A DNA stretch of 64,000 nucleotides, from NCBI GenBank assembly GCA_030145305.1, contig JAQYVX010000003.1, positions 1-64,000 of the forward strand. The letters are read 5' to 3'. This document shows positions 17,048-26,295 of this stretch, in pieces. Position 1 is the first letter of the stretch, and each line of letters starts with the position of its first letter. Made by a program: the position numbers and the translations under genes. Under the pieces are notes generated by a model that was not told where the DNA came from, searched no databases, and was given only the letters and a program-made list of their open reading frames with translations. This DNA is from Halarcobacter sp. Its GTDB lineage: Bacteria > Campylobacterota > Campylobacteria > Campylobacterales > Arcobacteraceae.

Positions 17048-19318
17048 TTAAGTATTTGTTTTTAAAGTAATTTTGAATTCAGCTCCTGTATAGTTCTTAT
17101 TTTCATATATAAAGTTTACATTTCTAAATTCTATTCTTCCGTTTAGTTGCTCAGTTATAATCTGTCTGGTCATGTATAACCCAAGTCCCGTTCCAATTGA
17201 TTCATGTTTTGTTGTAAAATAAGGGTCAAAAACTTTTTCTACATTATTTTTGCTTATCCCTCCTGCGTTATCTTTTAAATATAGTATGACTTTGTCTTTT
17301 TTTATTTCTGTTGTAATAAAGAAATATCTTATTTCTTCTTTTTGATCTAACTTTTCTGCCAAAACATCCTTAGCATTATTAAAAATATTAATCAAAGACT
17401 GAATTAGCAAATTCATATTTCCTTTAATTAGTATTTCATTTCTATCTACTGCTTCTACTATATTTATAAATTTATCATTGTAGGCATCTTTTGTCAAATC
17501 TTTTACTTTTGATAAAGCTGTTTGAAAAGAAAAAGTTTTTGTTTCTTCCAAATCACTTTTAAAAAAAGTTCTAAAATCATCTATTGTTTTTGATAAATAT
17601 TGAGTATTACTATTTATACTTTCTAAAGATTTATATAATTCATCTTTATTCACTTCTTCTTTTTCATGAAAATCCATTGTAAGTTGTATGCCTGTAGCAA
17701 TTGTTGAAATAACTGATAAAGGTTGTCGCCACTGATGGGCTATATTTTCTATCATTTCACCAATAGCTGAAGTTCTTGCTTGTTGTAATAACAATCTATC
17801 TTGTTTCTTTTGCTTTGAAATATCTGTAAATATTCCTATATAGTTTGAAACTTGATTGTTTTTATCATAAATAGCTGTTAGTGTAAGCAACTCATCATAA
17901 ACAATTCCGGATTTACGATGATTTCTTATTTCCCCTGACCAAAAACCTTTTTCATTAATTTCTTTCCACATTTTTTTATAGAAGTTATTATCATGAAAAC
18001 CTGATTTTAAAATTCTTGGATTTAAACCTTTTACTTCTTCTAAAGTATATCCTGTAGTTTTTTCAAAGGCATTATTTATATTTATAATATTTGCATTTTC
18101 ATCAGTAACAAGAATACTATCATAGGTATTTTCAAAGATATAAAGAGCTTGTTTTAGGCTATCTTCATAATTTTTTCTTTCAGTAATATCTTGTATTGTT
18201 CCATATAAAGTTATGGCATTTCCTTTTTCATCATAAGAAAACTCACCTAAGGCATGAACCCATTTCACCTCTTTGGTTTTAAAATTAACTATTCTATATT
18301 CACAATCAAATTTTTCTTTTTTTTGAACACTATCTTGAAAGTATTTTTCAATTCTTTCTTTATCATCTTTATAAATAATAGATAACCAAGATTCATAAAC
18401 TTTTTCAGCATCTTCTTCAATTCCAAATATCTTATCAACTTGCTTTGAACAGGTGTAAATACTAGTATTTAGATTATAATGATAATGTCCAAGACTAGAA
18501 ACTCTTTGTGCCACTTCTAATTCTTCTTGCATCTTTGTAATATCTGTTATATCTTGGATGACTCCTACTATTTTGATAATAGTATTGTTTCTAAGAAGAG
18601 GATATCCATAAGCTAAAACTTTTCTTACTTCACCCTTTTTGTTTATTCGATATTCAATCTTAAAATGTGTTTTTTTCTCTATACAATTATTTAAACTTTT
18701 TTTATATTTTTTCAAATCTTCGGGATAAATTAAACTCTCTAGAAACTCAAAATTTATTGTACTTCCTATTTTAATTCCAAAAATATTATAAAAAATATCA
18801 GAACACAAAAATTCTTTTGTCGGAACATCTAGTTCCCACGTTCCTAAATTAGCCATATGTACTGCATTACTCAATGTATTTTTAAGGGAGTTTAGTTCTG
18901 AATTCTTTTCTTCAAGTTTTTTCTTATCAGTAATATCTACTCTTAAACTTGTATATCCTATTTTATTTCCATTTTCATCAATAATTGATGAGATTATAGT
19001 ATTAAGCCAATAAACTTGACCATTTTTTTTTAAGTTTTTTATATCCCCTTGCCAAGTATTATTATTTTCTAGATTATTCCAAAGTTCCTCAAAAAAAGTT
19101 TTTTCCACTTCTGGACTTCTAATTATATTATGAGATTTTCCAATTAGCTCATCTTTTTTATATCCTGATATTTTGCAAAAGGCTTGGGATACATTTGTTA
19201 TAATACCTTCTAAGTTTGTAGTAGAAGTAATTACATAATTATCAAGTAATTGTGTGTGTTTTTCTAACTCTTTATATTGATTCAACTCTTTTTTTATGTA
19301 ATATTCTTTCAATTTCAT
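17048..19318 (-). CDS. Soluble histidine kinase with four PAS domains
   Basis: A 756-residue protein with no membrane helix. PAS/PAC units lie at about residues 25-140, 148-262, 265-385 and 390-508. The kinase core follows, with [13 protein letters not shown] near residue 530, N-box NIFNNAKDVL, DNAGGI and GTGLGLYMTRQI. PAS1 (GKSHNIIRSPEV, WQGDIKNLKKNGQVYW) closely resembles the Aer-like PAS of the protein at 5654-6928. No response regulator is adjacent, so it is an orphan kinase. Confidence 0.9.
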   Translation of the reverse strand: MKLKEYYIKKELNQYKELEKHTQLLDNYVITSTTNLEGIITNVSQAFCKISGYKKDELIGKSHNIIRSPEVEKTFFEELWNNLENNNTWQGDIKNLKKNGQVYWLNTIISSIIDENGNKIGYTSLRVDITDKKKLEEKNSELNSLKNTLSNAVHMANLGTWELDVPTKEFLCSDIFYNIFGIKIGSTINFEFLESLIYPEDLKKYKKSLNNCIEKKTHFKIEYRINKKGEVRKVLAYGYPLLRNNTIIKIVGVIQDITDITKMQEELEVAQRVSSLGHYHYNLNTSIYTCSKQVDKIFGIEEDAEKVYESWLSIIYKDDKERIEKYFQDSVQKKEKFDCEYRIVNFKTKEVKWVHALGEFSYDEKGNAITLYGTIQDITERKNYEDSLKQALYIFENTYDSILVTDENANIININNAFEKTTGYTLEEVKGLNPRILKSGFHDNNFYKKMWKEINEKGFWSGEIRNHRKSGIVYDELLTLTAIYDKNNQVSNYIGIFTDISKQKKQDRLLLQQARTSAIGEMIENIAHQWRQPLSVISTIATGIQLTMDFHEKEEVNKDELYKSLESINSNTQYLSKTIDDFRTFFKSDLEETKTFSFQTALSKVKDLTKDAYNDKFINIVEAVDRNEILIKGNMNLLIQSLINIFNNAKDVLAEKLDQKEEIRYFFITTEIKKDKVILYLKDNAGGISKNNVEKVFDPYFTTKHESIGTGLGLYMTRQIITEQLNGRIEFRNVNFIYENKNYTGAEFKITLKTNT

Positions 19319-19449
19319 ACCTTGGGGGGAAAGCTAATTTGTGAATAATTGTCTTTTTAGAAAAAGTATACTTAAAATATACTTAATAAATGATATTAAT
19401 TAGATTAATTGTGTACCATTAAATTGTTAAAATATTACATAAAAAAAAT

Positions 19450-19833
19450 TTAAATTTCTAATTCAAAAAAAGTCTCGCTTATTTTTTGGTATTCAGCAAC
19501 TGAACAAGTAATTTTTATTGCATTTTCATAGTCTTTAAAATTATCTAAAAATAGTTTTTTCAATTCACTTAAATTTGCTGTTCTAAAAACAAAATATGCT
19601 AAAACATTTTTCCCTCTTGAACCTGCTTTTTCAATTCCAAAGCTATCAAACTTCCATTCAATACCTTTTGAGTAAAAAAATACTTCTTCAATTCTTTTCG
19701 TTAATTCATCTCTCACACTATTATTAAAACTTTTTAAGTGAATATAAAAAGCAACATTTACATTATATGCATCTTGCACAAGCTTTTTATCAAATTCTGT
19801 TTTGGGTTCATTTGTTAATTCTATACTAGCCAT
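19450..19833 (-). CDS. Conserved-looking hypothetical protein
   Basis: A 127-residue soluble protein with no family I recognise. It has a mixed alpha/beta pattern, with basic residues in SFGIEKAGSRGKNVLAYFVF and an acidic C-terminus. Good coding character and its isolation from other ORFs support a real gene. It sits between the four-PAS kinase and the divergent rhodanese gene. Confidence 0.7.
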   Translation of the reverse strand: MASIELTNEPKTEFDKKLVQDAYNVNVAFYIHLKSFNNSVRDELTKRIEEVFFYSKGIEWKFDSFGIEKAGSRGKNVLAYFVFRTANLSELKKLFLDNFKDYENAIKITCSVAEYQKISETFFELEI

Positions 19834-20010
19834 TAAAAATTCCTATATTAATTTTTTATAATTATAGTCAATTAGGATAAAAGAAGAAATAAAACAAGTT
19901 TTAAATATAATTTTAATTTATAATTATCATAGTTTAATTATAAGTTATTCTTAAGTTTTAAATTAATGAATATAACTATAATCTTTACAAATAAAATCAA
20001 GGAGAAAATT

Positions 20011-20526
20011 ATGAAATTGAAGGTGATTTGTTTAAGTTTACTATTTATAACTTCAACGATATTTGCAGGAGAGTTTGTAGATTATAAAGCTTTAAGTACA
20101 AAGCTAAAAACTGAAGCAAAAAAAGCTGGTAACTATGCGTCCACAAAAGAAGTAAAAGAAGCTCTTAAAGCTAAAGATTGGTTAGTTGCTGATGTTAGAA
20201 CTATGGAAGAGTGGTCAGCTGCACATATGAAAGGTGCGGTTAGAGTAGGAAGACAATCACCTGAAAAAGCAATTGCTTTATATGCACTTGATGATGACGA
20301 TAAGTTAGTTAAACCAAATCTTATAATCGTTTGTAATTCGGCGGCTAGGGCATCTATAGAGGCACAAACATTTAGACAAATGGGATTTGATACTGTTAAA
20401 ATCTATGATTTATACTCTTGGATTGACGAGTGTAATCCTGTAGTTACTAAATATACAGTTAAAAAAGATAAAGCAGGGATGAACCTTAAATTTGGTGATT
20501 TTTACGCAGAACACTGTAAAAAATAA
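20011..20526 (+). CDS. Periplasmic rhodanese-like protein
   Basis: A 171-residue protein if started at ATG 20011, which has AAGGAG just upstream. An in-frame ATG at 19966 would add a poor N-terminal extension. A signal peptide (MKLKVICLSLLFITSTIFAG) precedes a rhodanese domain with the active-site loop VCNSAARASIEA, in which Cys is the predicted persulfide carrier. The segment WLVADVRTMEEWSAAHMKGA is the canonical domain start. It probably handles sulfane sulfur in the periplasm; the substrate is unknown. Confidence 0.85.
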   Translation: MKLKVICLSLLFITSTIFAGEFVDYKALSTKLKTEAKKAGNYASTKEVKEALKAKDWLVADVRTMEEWSAAHMKGAVRVGRQSPEKAIALYALDDDDKLVKPNLIIVCNSAARASIEAQTFRQMGFDTVKIYDLYSWIDECNPVVTKYTVKKDKAGMNLKFGDFYAEHCKK

Positions 20527-20533
20527 TTTCTTC

Positions 20534-20568
20534 TAGCTTTATATGAATAATAATTTCATATAAAGCTA
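20534..20568 (+). terminator. Hairpin between the rhodanese gene and plsC
   Basis: A perfect 14-bp stem (20534-20547 with 20555-20568) with a seven-base A/T loop lies between two convergent genes. No T run follows on the plus strand, but position and strength suggest bidirectional termination. Confidence 0.6.
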
Positions 20569-20583
20569 ACACTTCTCAAATAT

Positions 20584-21264
20584 TTAAATAAAAAACTGTT
20601 TTTTATAATTTTCTTCTAAAGAAGTTTTATCTTTATAATCTATAATATCGCCAATTTGAATTTGAATTTTTAAATCTTTTGTTCTATTCATAATTGCATC
20701 TTTTAAAATCTCATTTGCATTTGATTTTATATGTACAGGAAGAATTGTTAATCTATTTTTAAGTGCAATTATTCTTGAACCTTCTTTAAAAGATGATAAA
20801 GGAGTATTTTCTTTATTTCTAGTCCCTTCAGGAAAAACAAATATAGAATGTCCTTGTGTTACTATTTCTTTTGTAGCTTTGAAAAATGGTGTCATATTTG
20901 AAGCTTCTCTATCTAATAAAACAGTCCCTGCATTTCTTGTAAAGTTCCCAAAAAAGAAAGAGTTATATAACTCTTTCTTTGCTACCCAAAAGCCATTTAT
21001 TTTTGTATCTTTTAATGCCATTTCTATAATTAAAGGATCTACTATACTTCTATGATTTGAGATTAGTAAGTATTTACCCTCTTGTGGTAATTTTTCTTTA
21101 TTTAAAACTTCAATACAAATATTTAATTTTTTTAATATCTTTTGCGCATATTCTAATCTTAATTCAAATATTTCTTCTGATGTTTTTGCTTTTTTTAATT
21201 TAAAGCCATATTTATTTGTAAGATAAGTTGAATATATAGCCATACTTATTTGATTTAAATTCAA
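20584..21264 (-). CDS. plsC: 1-acyl-sn-glycerol-3-phosphate acyltransferase
   Basis: A 226-residue PlsC-type acyltransferase with the catalytic HX4D box NHRSIVDP near residue 69, the second block GTVLLDREAS and the FPEGTRNKE box near residue 143. It acylates lysophosphatidate to phosphatidate at the inner membrane in phospholipid synthesis. There is little hydrophobic N-terminus. A second methionine (residue 8) could be the start. It is divergent from the 66-residue gene at 21379. Confidence 0.9.
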   Translation of the reverse strand: MNLNQISMAIYSTYLTNKYGFKLKKAKTSEEIFELRLEYAQKILKKLNICIEVLNKEKLPQEGKYLLISNHRSIVDPLIIEMALKDTKINGFWVAKKELYNSFFFGNFTRNAGTVLLDREASNMTPFFKATKEIVTQGHSIFVFPEGTRNKENTPLSSFKEGSRIIALKNRLTILPVHIKSNANEILKDAIMNRTKDLKIQIQIGDIIDYKDKTSLEENYKKQFFI

Positions 21265-21378
21265 TATAATCCTAAGTTAATTTTTTTGTATTGTAACTAA
21301 TTGAACATATGATAATCATTTGTTAAAAACTAAACTTTTAATTAAAATTATTATATAACCCTACTAAAGGATACAAAA

Positions 21379-21579
21379 ATGAATATTGAATTAAGTTTTT
21401 TACAAAAAGCAATTAAAGAAAAAAACTATATTAGTTTTATGTATAAGGGCAAAAGTTATAAAAAAGAAAAAGCCCTAAAACTTGATAAGAAAGATGGTAT
21501 TAATATTTTAACAACAACAAGTGCTAACTTTGATTTTGCCTTAGTTTATAAGTTTCAGGTTCTAAAAGATAGGTTTTAA
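21379..21579 (+). CDS. Small basic hypothetical protein (WYL-like fragment)
   Basis: A 66-residue protein preceded by AAAGGA. The segment AIKEKNYISFMYKGKSYKKE resembles the first two strands of WYL domains, where a short helix is followed by a Y-containing strand, but the rest of the domain is absent. It may be a mini-WYL protein or an unrelated small family; function unknown. It is convergent with the YhiN-like gene. Confidence 0.6.
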   Translation: MNIELSFLQKAIKEKNYISFMYKGKSYKKEKALKLDKKDGINILTTTSANFDFALVYKFQVLKDRF

Positions 21580-21619
21580 TTTGATATTTTTGCATAAAGA
21601 AAATACCCTTTTATAAAAT

Positions 21620-22870
21620 TTACTTAGCTATAGCTTTTCCAACTAAATAACCACTAGCCCAAGCAAAATGTAAATTAAAACCGCCCCTATTTCCTACAAT
21701 ATCTAAAACTTCACCTGCTAAATACAAGCCTTTACATTTTTTACTCTCATAGGTTTTATTATCCACCTCATCAACTCGTATTCCACCACCACTAGCTTCG
21801 GCATGTTTAAAACCTTGGGTATTAATAATTTTAAATCGCCAATTTATTAAAGTATTCACTAAAGCTCTTAGTTGTTTGGCATTTATATCTTTTGCTTTTG
21901 ATTCTTTGCTTATTTTACATACCTCTAAAAGTATTGGTGCTAGCTTATTTGATACTATTCCTAGTAAAAGAGTTAAAGCTTTTTCATTTTGAAGTGATTT
22001 AAAAACAGATTCTAACATTCCTAAAACTTCATTACGATTCATATTTGGAAAGAGATTTATTGAAAGTTGAACATCTTGATATAAAGATAAAGGATAAACA
22101 GCATATTGTGAAATATCTAAAATTGCAAAACCTGAAAGTCCATACTTTGTAAAAAGAACATCCCCTTGTATTTCAGACTCTTTTTGTCCATCAATATATA
22201 AAGATACTAAAGCTTCTTTTTTTACACCTTGCATTTTATTATTGTATTCAAAATCTGTATGCAGTCCTACTAAGGAAGGATAAGTAAGATTTGAACTATG
22301 CCCAAATTTTTGTGCAATATTCATGCCATCTTCTGTGGCTTTTAATTGTGGAGCTGCGCCTAAACCTGAACTTATTAATACTTTATCATAAGCTTTAAAC
22401 TCTTTACTTGTTTTAGAATCAGAATCTAAACTTTTTACAATAAACTTATTATCTATTTTTTCTATATCTTCTATTTTTGTATCTAAGATTAGATTTATTT
22501 CTAAGCTTTCGATTGCATTTTCTAAAAGTGTTACTACAGATTTTGCTTCATTTGATAAAGGGTATACTTTACTTGTCTCTTTTATATCAAGAAGTAAACC
22601 AATAGATTTACAGAATTTTTCAAAAGCTTTAAAATCAAACTCTTTTAAAGCATAATTAACAAAAGAGTTATTCTCTCCAATAAAATTATCTTTATCTATT
22701 CTTGTATTTGAGATATTACATCTTCCATTTCCACTAGCTAATATCTTTTTCCCTATTCCACTATTTATATCAAATAAATCTATATGTAAATTCTTGTTCA
22801 ATCTTTTTGCAGTAATTGCAGTAATAATCCCAGCTGCCCCTGCACCTATAATAGCTATTTTCAAAATCAA
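21620..22870 (-). CDS. YhiN/HI0933 family FAD-dependent oxidoreductase
   Basis: A 416-residue flavoprotein. The dinucleotide-binding motif IIGAGAAGIITAI is at the N-terminus. SGNGRCNISN near residue 46 and GGGIRVDEVD near residue 355 are hallmarks of the HI0933-like family. The C-terminal LYLAGEVLDIVGNRGGFN contacts FAD. The physiological substrate of this family is not established. It stands alone between the small gene at 21379 and nhaD. Confidence 0.9.
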   Translation of the reverse strand: MILKIAIIGAGAAGIITAITAKRLNKNLHIDLFDINSGIGKKILASGNGRCNISNTRIDKDNFIGENNSFVNYALKEFDFKAFEKFCKSIGLLLDIKETSKVYPLSNEAKSVVTLLENAIESLEINLILDTKIEDIEKIDNKFIVKSLDSDSKTSKEFKAYDKVLISSGLGAAPQLKATEDGMNIAQKFGHSSNLTYPSLVGLHTDFEYNNKMQGVKKEALVSLYIDGQKESEIQGDVLFTKYGLSGFAILDISQYAVYPLSLYQDVQLSINLFPNMNRNEVLGMLESVFKSLQNEKALTLLLGIVSNKLAPILLEVCKISKESKAKDINAKQLRALVNTLINWRFKIINTQGFKHAEASGGGIRVDEVDNKTYESKKCKGLYLAGEVLDIVGNRGGFNLHFAWASGYLVGKAIAK

Positions 22871-22944
22871 CCTTATCTTAGAGTTCTTAATTCTTTAGAT
22901 TATACTCAATTTATTGTAAAAGTCTTTTTGTGCTAAATTCATCT

Positions 22945-24309
22945 TTATTTAAATCCTAAAACCTCAAACTGTAAATACCAAACTCCAATAGATACAAAAT
23001 AACCAAGTAAAATAGTCCAAGCATATTTAAAATGAGAACCAAAAGTATATATACCATGAAGTTTTCCCATAACTCCAACTCCTGCTGCACTCCCAAAAGA
23101 AATTAGAGATCCTCCAATACCTGCTGTTAAAGTTACTAACATCCAATTTGATAAATCCATTTCGGGATTTGCTTTTAAAATTGCTGACATTACAGGAACA
23201 TTATCAACAACTGCTGATAAAAATCCAACTCCAATATTTGATAAAGTTGCACCTAAATACTCTGGTTTATATACCATAGAAGCTAAATTAAGCCATCCTA
23301 TAAAGTATAAAGCTCCAACTGCGGCTAAAATACCAAAAAAGAACATTAAAGTATTATTTTCAATTTTTGACATTGATTGAAAAACATCAAAATAGTCTTT
23401 TCCAAATTTATTTGTAAGCTTATAAGAGTGTAATTTAAGAAGAACTAATCCAAACATCATTCCCCACATAGCAGGAAAATCTAAAACTTGATGTGATACA
23501 ACAGCACAAATAATTGTAAAAACTCCTAAGTAGATTATACTTATAGCACCCTCTTTCATCACAGGTTTTATTTCCTTTTCAATATCAAAGTCTGGCTTCG
23601 TCGTAGGAACAACTTTTGAAAGAAAGTATGCAGTTACTAAGTAACCTATGATTGAAGCAGGGAATAAAAATAAAAAGTTTGAAAAGGTTCCTTTTCCTGC
23701 TGTCCAAGCCATAAGTGTAGTAATATCACCAAAAGGAGACCAAGCCCCACCTGCGTTTGCGGCAACTACTATATTTATAGCACCTGGCACTAAAAATTCT
23801 TTTTTTGTTTTTTCAATTGTAATTAGTACAGTTGATAAAATAAGTGCAGTTGTTAAGTTATCTGCTATTGGAGATAAGAAAAATGCTATAAATCCAGTTA
23901 ACCAAAAAAGTTTTCTATAGCTATAACCTTTTGAAATAAGATTGTATTTTAAAGTATCAAAAACTCCCATATGAATAAGTGATTCAATATATGTCATTGC
24001 AACAAAAAGGAAGAAAAAGATTTCAGCAATTTCTAAAATCACATTTTCTGCTTCATTATGTACATTATGAATATCCATATCATTAAAATAATAATAAATA
24101 GCAATCAATAAAAAGGAAACAATTCCTACAAAAAGGGCAGGAACTGATTTATCTATATTATATTTTTCCTCATTTGCTATAAAATAGTAAGAAATAATGA
24201 AGATAAATAAAACTACAAAGCCAATCCACGTCATACTTAAATCTATAACGACAACCTCACTTGCAAATAAAAAGTTGGATATTAAAATTAAAATTAAAAA
24301 GTTTCTCAT
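22945..24309 (-). CDS. nhaD: Na+/H+ antiporter NhaD
   Basis: A 454-residue polytopic protein of the ArsB/NhaD/IT superfamily with about 12 helices. FLSPIADNLTTALILS (near 145), ANAGGAWSPFGDITTLMAW (near 185) and the later VVDNVPVMSAILK are the family's ion-binding regions. It exports Na+ or Li+ in exchange for protons. The start is 1 nt after the MFS stop codon, so it is the last gene of a marR-MFS-nhaD operon. Confidence 0.93.
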   Translation of the reverse strand: MRNFLILILISNFLFASEVVVIDLSMTWIGFVVLFIFIISYYFIANEEKYNIDKSVPALFVGIVSFLLIAIYYYFNDMDIHNVHNEAENVILEIAEIFFFLFVAMTYIESLIHMGVFDTLKYNLISKGYSYRKLFWLTGFIAFFLSPIADNLTTALILSTVLITIEKTKKEFLVPGAINIVVAANAGGAWSPFGDITTLMAWTAGKGTFSNFLFLFPASIIGYLVTAYFLSKVVPTTKPDFDIEKEIKPVMKEGAISIIYLGVFTIICAVVSHQVLDFPAMWGMMFGLVLLKLHSYKLTNKFGKDYFDVFQSMSKIENNTLMFFFGILAAVGALYFIGWLNLASMVYKPEYLGATLSNIGVGFLSAVVDNVPVMSAILKANPEMDLSNWMLVTLTAGIGGSLISFGSAAGVGVMGKLHGIYTFGSHFKYAWTILLGYFVSIGVWYLQFEVLGFK

Positions 24310-24310
24310 G

Positions 24311-25468
24311 TTACGCCTTATTATATGTTCTTATTATCAAAAAAGAGATAATTGATAAAATTGAAATACTTATTCCAATTGGTAAAAAAGTTTCATTGTG
24401 AAAACTTAAAACTAATGAAGAGATAATTGCACCTAGTCCAAACTGTAAAACTCCGGCAACAGATGAAGCTACTCCTGCATTTTTTGAAAAATGATCTAAA
24501 GCTAGAGCCAAACAATTTCCAAAAATAAATGCCATCATGCCCATATATGTAGCCATTATAAGAACTGTTTGAACAAGTGTCATGTTCTGATAATTTAAAG
24601 CCATTAAAAATCCTGAGATGATTTGAATAATTATGGCTATTTTTATAATAAAAAGAGGGGTATTCGTTTTTAGTAAATAGATATTAACTCTTGTTAGTAT
24701 CATCAAAACCACAAAGTTTATTCCAAAATAAAAGGGAAAATGGTTAGTTGAAATATTAAAATATTCTATAAAAATAAATGATGATTTAGATATTAAAACA
24801 AAAAAACCTGAAAAGGCAAAACTTAGTACAAGCATTGGTTTCATGGCTTTTTTATGACTTAATACTTTTTTAAATGATTCTATAACATCTTGTTTAACAA
24901 ATACGTAGCTCTCATCTAAATATTTACTTACAAAAAATATGACTATTAAAGAATAGAGAGATAAAAAGACAAATACAGCTTTCCATGAAAAAAAGTAAAT
25001 TATAAAAGCTCCAATAGCTGGAGCTAAAAGTGGGGCTATACTTCTTACTGTACCAATCAAAGAAAATACCTTTGCAGCTTCTTTTCCTTTAAATCTATCC
25101 CTAACAGCAGCTGAAGCATTTACTACAACTATTCCTCCAAAAAATGCTTCTACAAATCTATAAAGCCAAAGCTCATAAATACTAGAACTAAAAATTATTA
25201 TAAAACTAAAAAAAGAGAATCCTAGAAGCCCAAATATAGAACTCTTTTTTCTTCCATAAAAATCAGATAAAGGTCCACCAAAAATCTGTCCTATTGAAAA
25301 GCCAATTAAAAATATAGATAATGATAATTCTATTTTCTCAATACTTACGCTAAAACTAACCGCAATATCAGGAATTGAAGGAATATATGCATCAATTCCC
25401 ATGGGAGCTATAGAAGATAAAACTGCTAGTAATATTGCAAGCCCTAAATGATTACTTGCCTTTATCAT
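24311..25468 (-). CDS. Bcr/CflA-type MFS drug efflux protein
   Basis: A 385-residue MFS protein with 12 predicted helices and the motif FGGPLSDFYGRKKSS (MFS motif A) near residue 65. MGIDAYIPSIPDIA in helix 1 is typical of the Bcr/CflA multidrug group. I chose the ATG at 25468, with GAGAG upstream, over an in-frame TTG at 25483. Either start overlaps the 3' end of marR, so translation is coupled. It is followed 1 nt later by nhaD. The substrate is unknown. Confidence 0.88.
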   Translation of the reverse strand: MIKASNHLGLAILLAVLSSIAPMGIDAYIPSIPDIAVSFSVSIEKIELSLSIFLIGFSIGQIFGGPLSDFYGRKKSSIFGLLGFSFFSFIIIFSSSIYELWLYRFVEAFFGGIVVVNASAAVRDRFKGKEAAKVFSLIGTVRSIAPLLAPAIGAFIIYFFSWKAVFVFLSLYSLIVIFFVSKYLDESYVFVKQDVIESFKKVLSHKKAMKPMLVLSFAFSGFFVLISKSSFIFIEYFNISTNHFPFYFGINFVVLMILTRVNIYLLKTNTPLFIIKIAIIIQIISGFLMALNYQNMTLVQTVLIMATYMGMMAFIFGNCLALALDHFSKNAGVASSVAGVLQFGLGAIISSLVLSFHNETFLPIGISISILSIISFLIIRTYNKA

Positions 25469-25901
25469 CAGTACAACTCTCAAAGTTTTTTGTAGTTTTT
25501 TCTAGTAAGTTAAATAAGGTACTCACTTCCTTTTTGCTTAAATTAGAAATCAAATTATTTCTAAAGTCATTTATATCTTTTTCACTATCTTTAATAGTCT
25601 TCATACCTTTTGGAGTTAATTCAATAAAATTTATTCTTCTATCTTCCAAAGCTTCACTTCTTTGTATTAAGTCTTTCCTCTCCAATACTCTTAATGTTCT
25701 ACTAATAGTAGTTTTGTCTTTTGACAGAATAGAGGCTATTTCTGTTGAAGTAATTTTTTTTTCTTTTTTTATAATCTCTAAAGTAACTCTTTGCTCTAAA
25801 GCAATGTTATATTTACTTAAAATTTGATTGAAGGCTACATTTAATTTATTTGCTGTTTTATTAATTCTAAAAGCAATAGAATTATTTAAATCAATTTTCA
25901 T
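25452..25901 (-). CDS. MarR family transcriptional regulator
   Basis: A 149-residue winged-helix protein. The recognition region is ITSTEIASILSKDKTTISRTLRVLERKDLI, followed by the wing EDRRINFIELTPKG. MarR proteins act as dimers on palindromes and release on binding aromatic or drug-like ligands. It is the first gene of a leftward operon with the MFS pump and nhaD. AAGGA precedes the ATG, and two operator-like palindromes lie just upstream (25927-25953), so autoregulation is likely. Confidence 0.92.
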   Translation of the reverse strand: MKIDLNNSIAFRINKTANKLNVAFNQILSKYNIALEQRVTLEIIKKEKKITSTEIASILSKDKTTISRTLRVLERKDLIQRSEALEDRRINFIELTPKGMKTIKDSEKDINDFRNNLISNLSKKEVSTLFNLLEKTTKNFESCTDDKGK

Positions 25902-25926
25902 ATCATTCCTTTTAGCTATTTTTTAA

Positions 25927-25953
25927 TTGTATATACAACTATTGCATATACAA
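25927..25953 (-). promoter_or_regulatory. Twin operator-like palindromes upstream of marR
   Basis: TTGTATATACAA (25927-25938) is a perfect 12-bp palindrome. TTGCATATACAA (25942-25953) repeats it with one changed base. The copies are spaced 15 bp apart and lie 26-52 bp upstream of the marR start codon. The position fits an autoregulatory MarR operator. The remaining intergenic sequence to 26295 is very A/T-rich with several ATAAATTTATAAA repeats. Confidence 0.6.
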
Positions 25954-26225
25954 CCTTAAATTTTAATATACTCTTTTCTAATAAATTTATAAAAAAATAG
26001 ATATGAAATTCCTATTTTATACCCGACTATTTTAATAAATTTATAAATTTACTAAGTTTTATTATAAATTTATAAATTTTATTTTTATAAAATTAAAGCA
26101 CTATCTGAGATATTTAAACACCTAAGGATAGGGATTTAATTAAAAAATAAATATATGAACATATTTGATTTTCTATATTATTAGTAATTTAGTATAGAAT
26201 ATTTATTTAATTACGATTAAATTAC

Positions 26226-26254
26226 TTGACATAATAAAAAAAATATATTACAAT
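26226..26254 (+). promoter_or_regulatory. Sigma70 promoter of the metY operon
   Basis: TTGACA (26226-26231) and TACAAT (26249-26254) have a 17-bp spacer and lie about 40 bp upstream of the metY ATG. The A/T-rich sequence just upstream (26150-26225) could hold a regulator site, but I could not identify a defined operator or riboswitch. Confidence 0.65.
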
Positions 26255-26295
26255 TTCACTATAAAAATTTAAAACAATAAAAAAAAGGAAACAAA

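Noticed and set aside
25435-25827. Plus-strand ORF of 130 residues opposite marR
   Set aside because: Antisense to the well-supported MarR coding sequence; composition is that of a shadow frame.
26000-26100. CRISPR-like array in the A/T repeats
   Set aside because: The ATAAATTTATAAA copies are short, irregular and lack spacers of constant length.
25954-26295. SAM riboswitch upstream of metY
   Set aside because: Methionine genes often have one, but I saw no conserved core or terminator pairing here.
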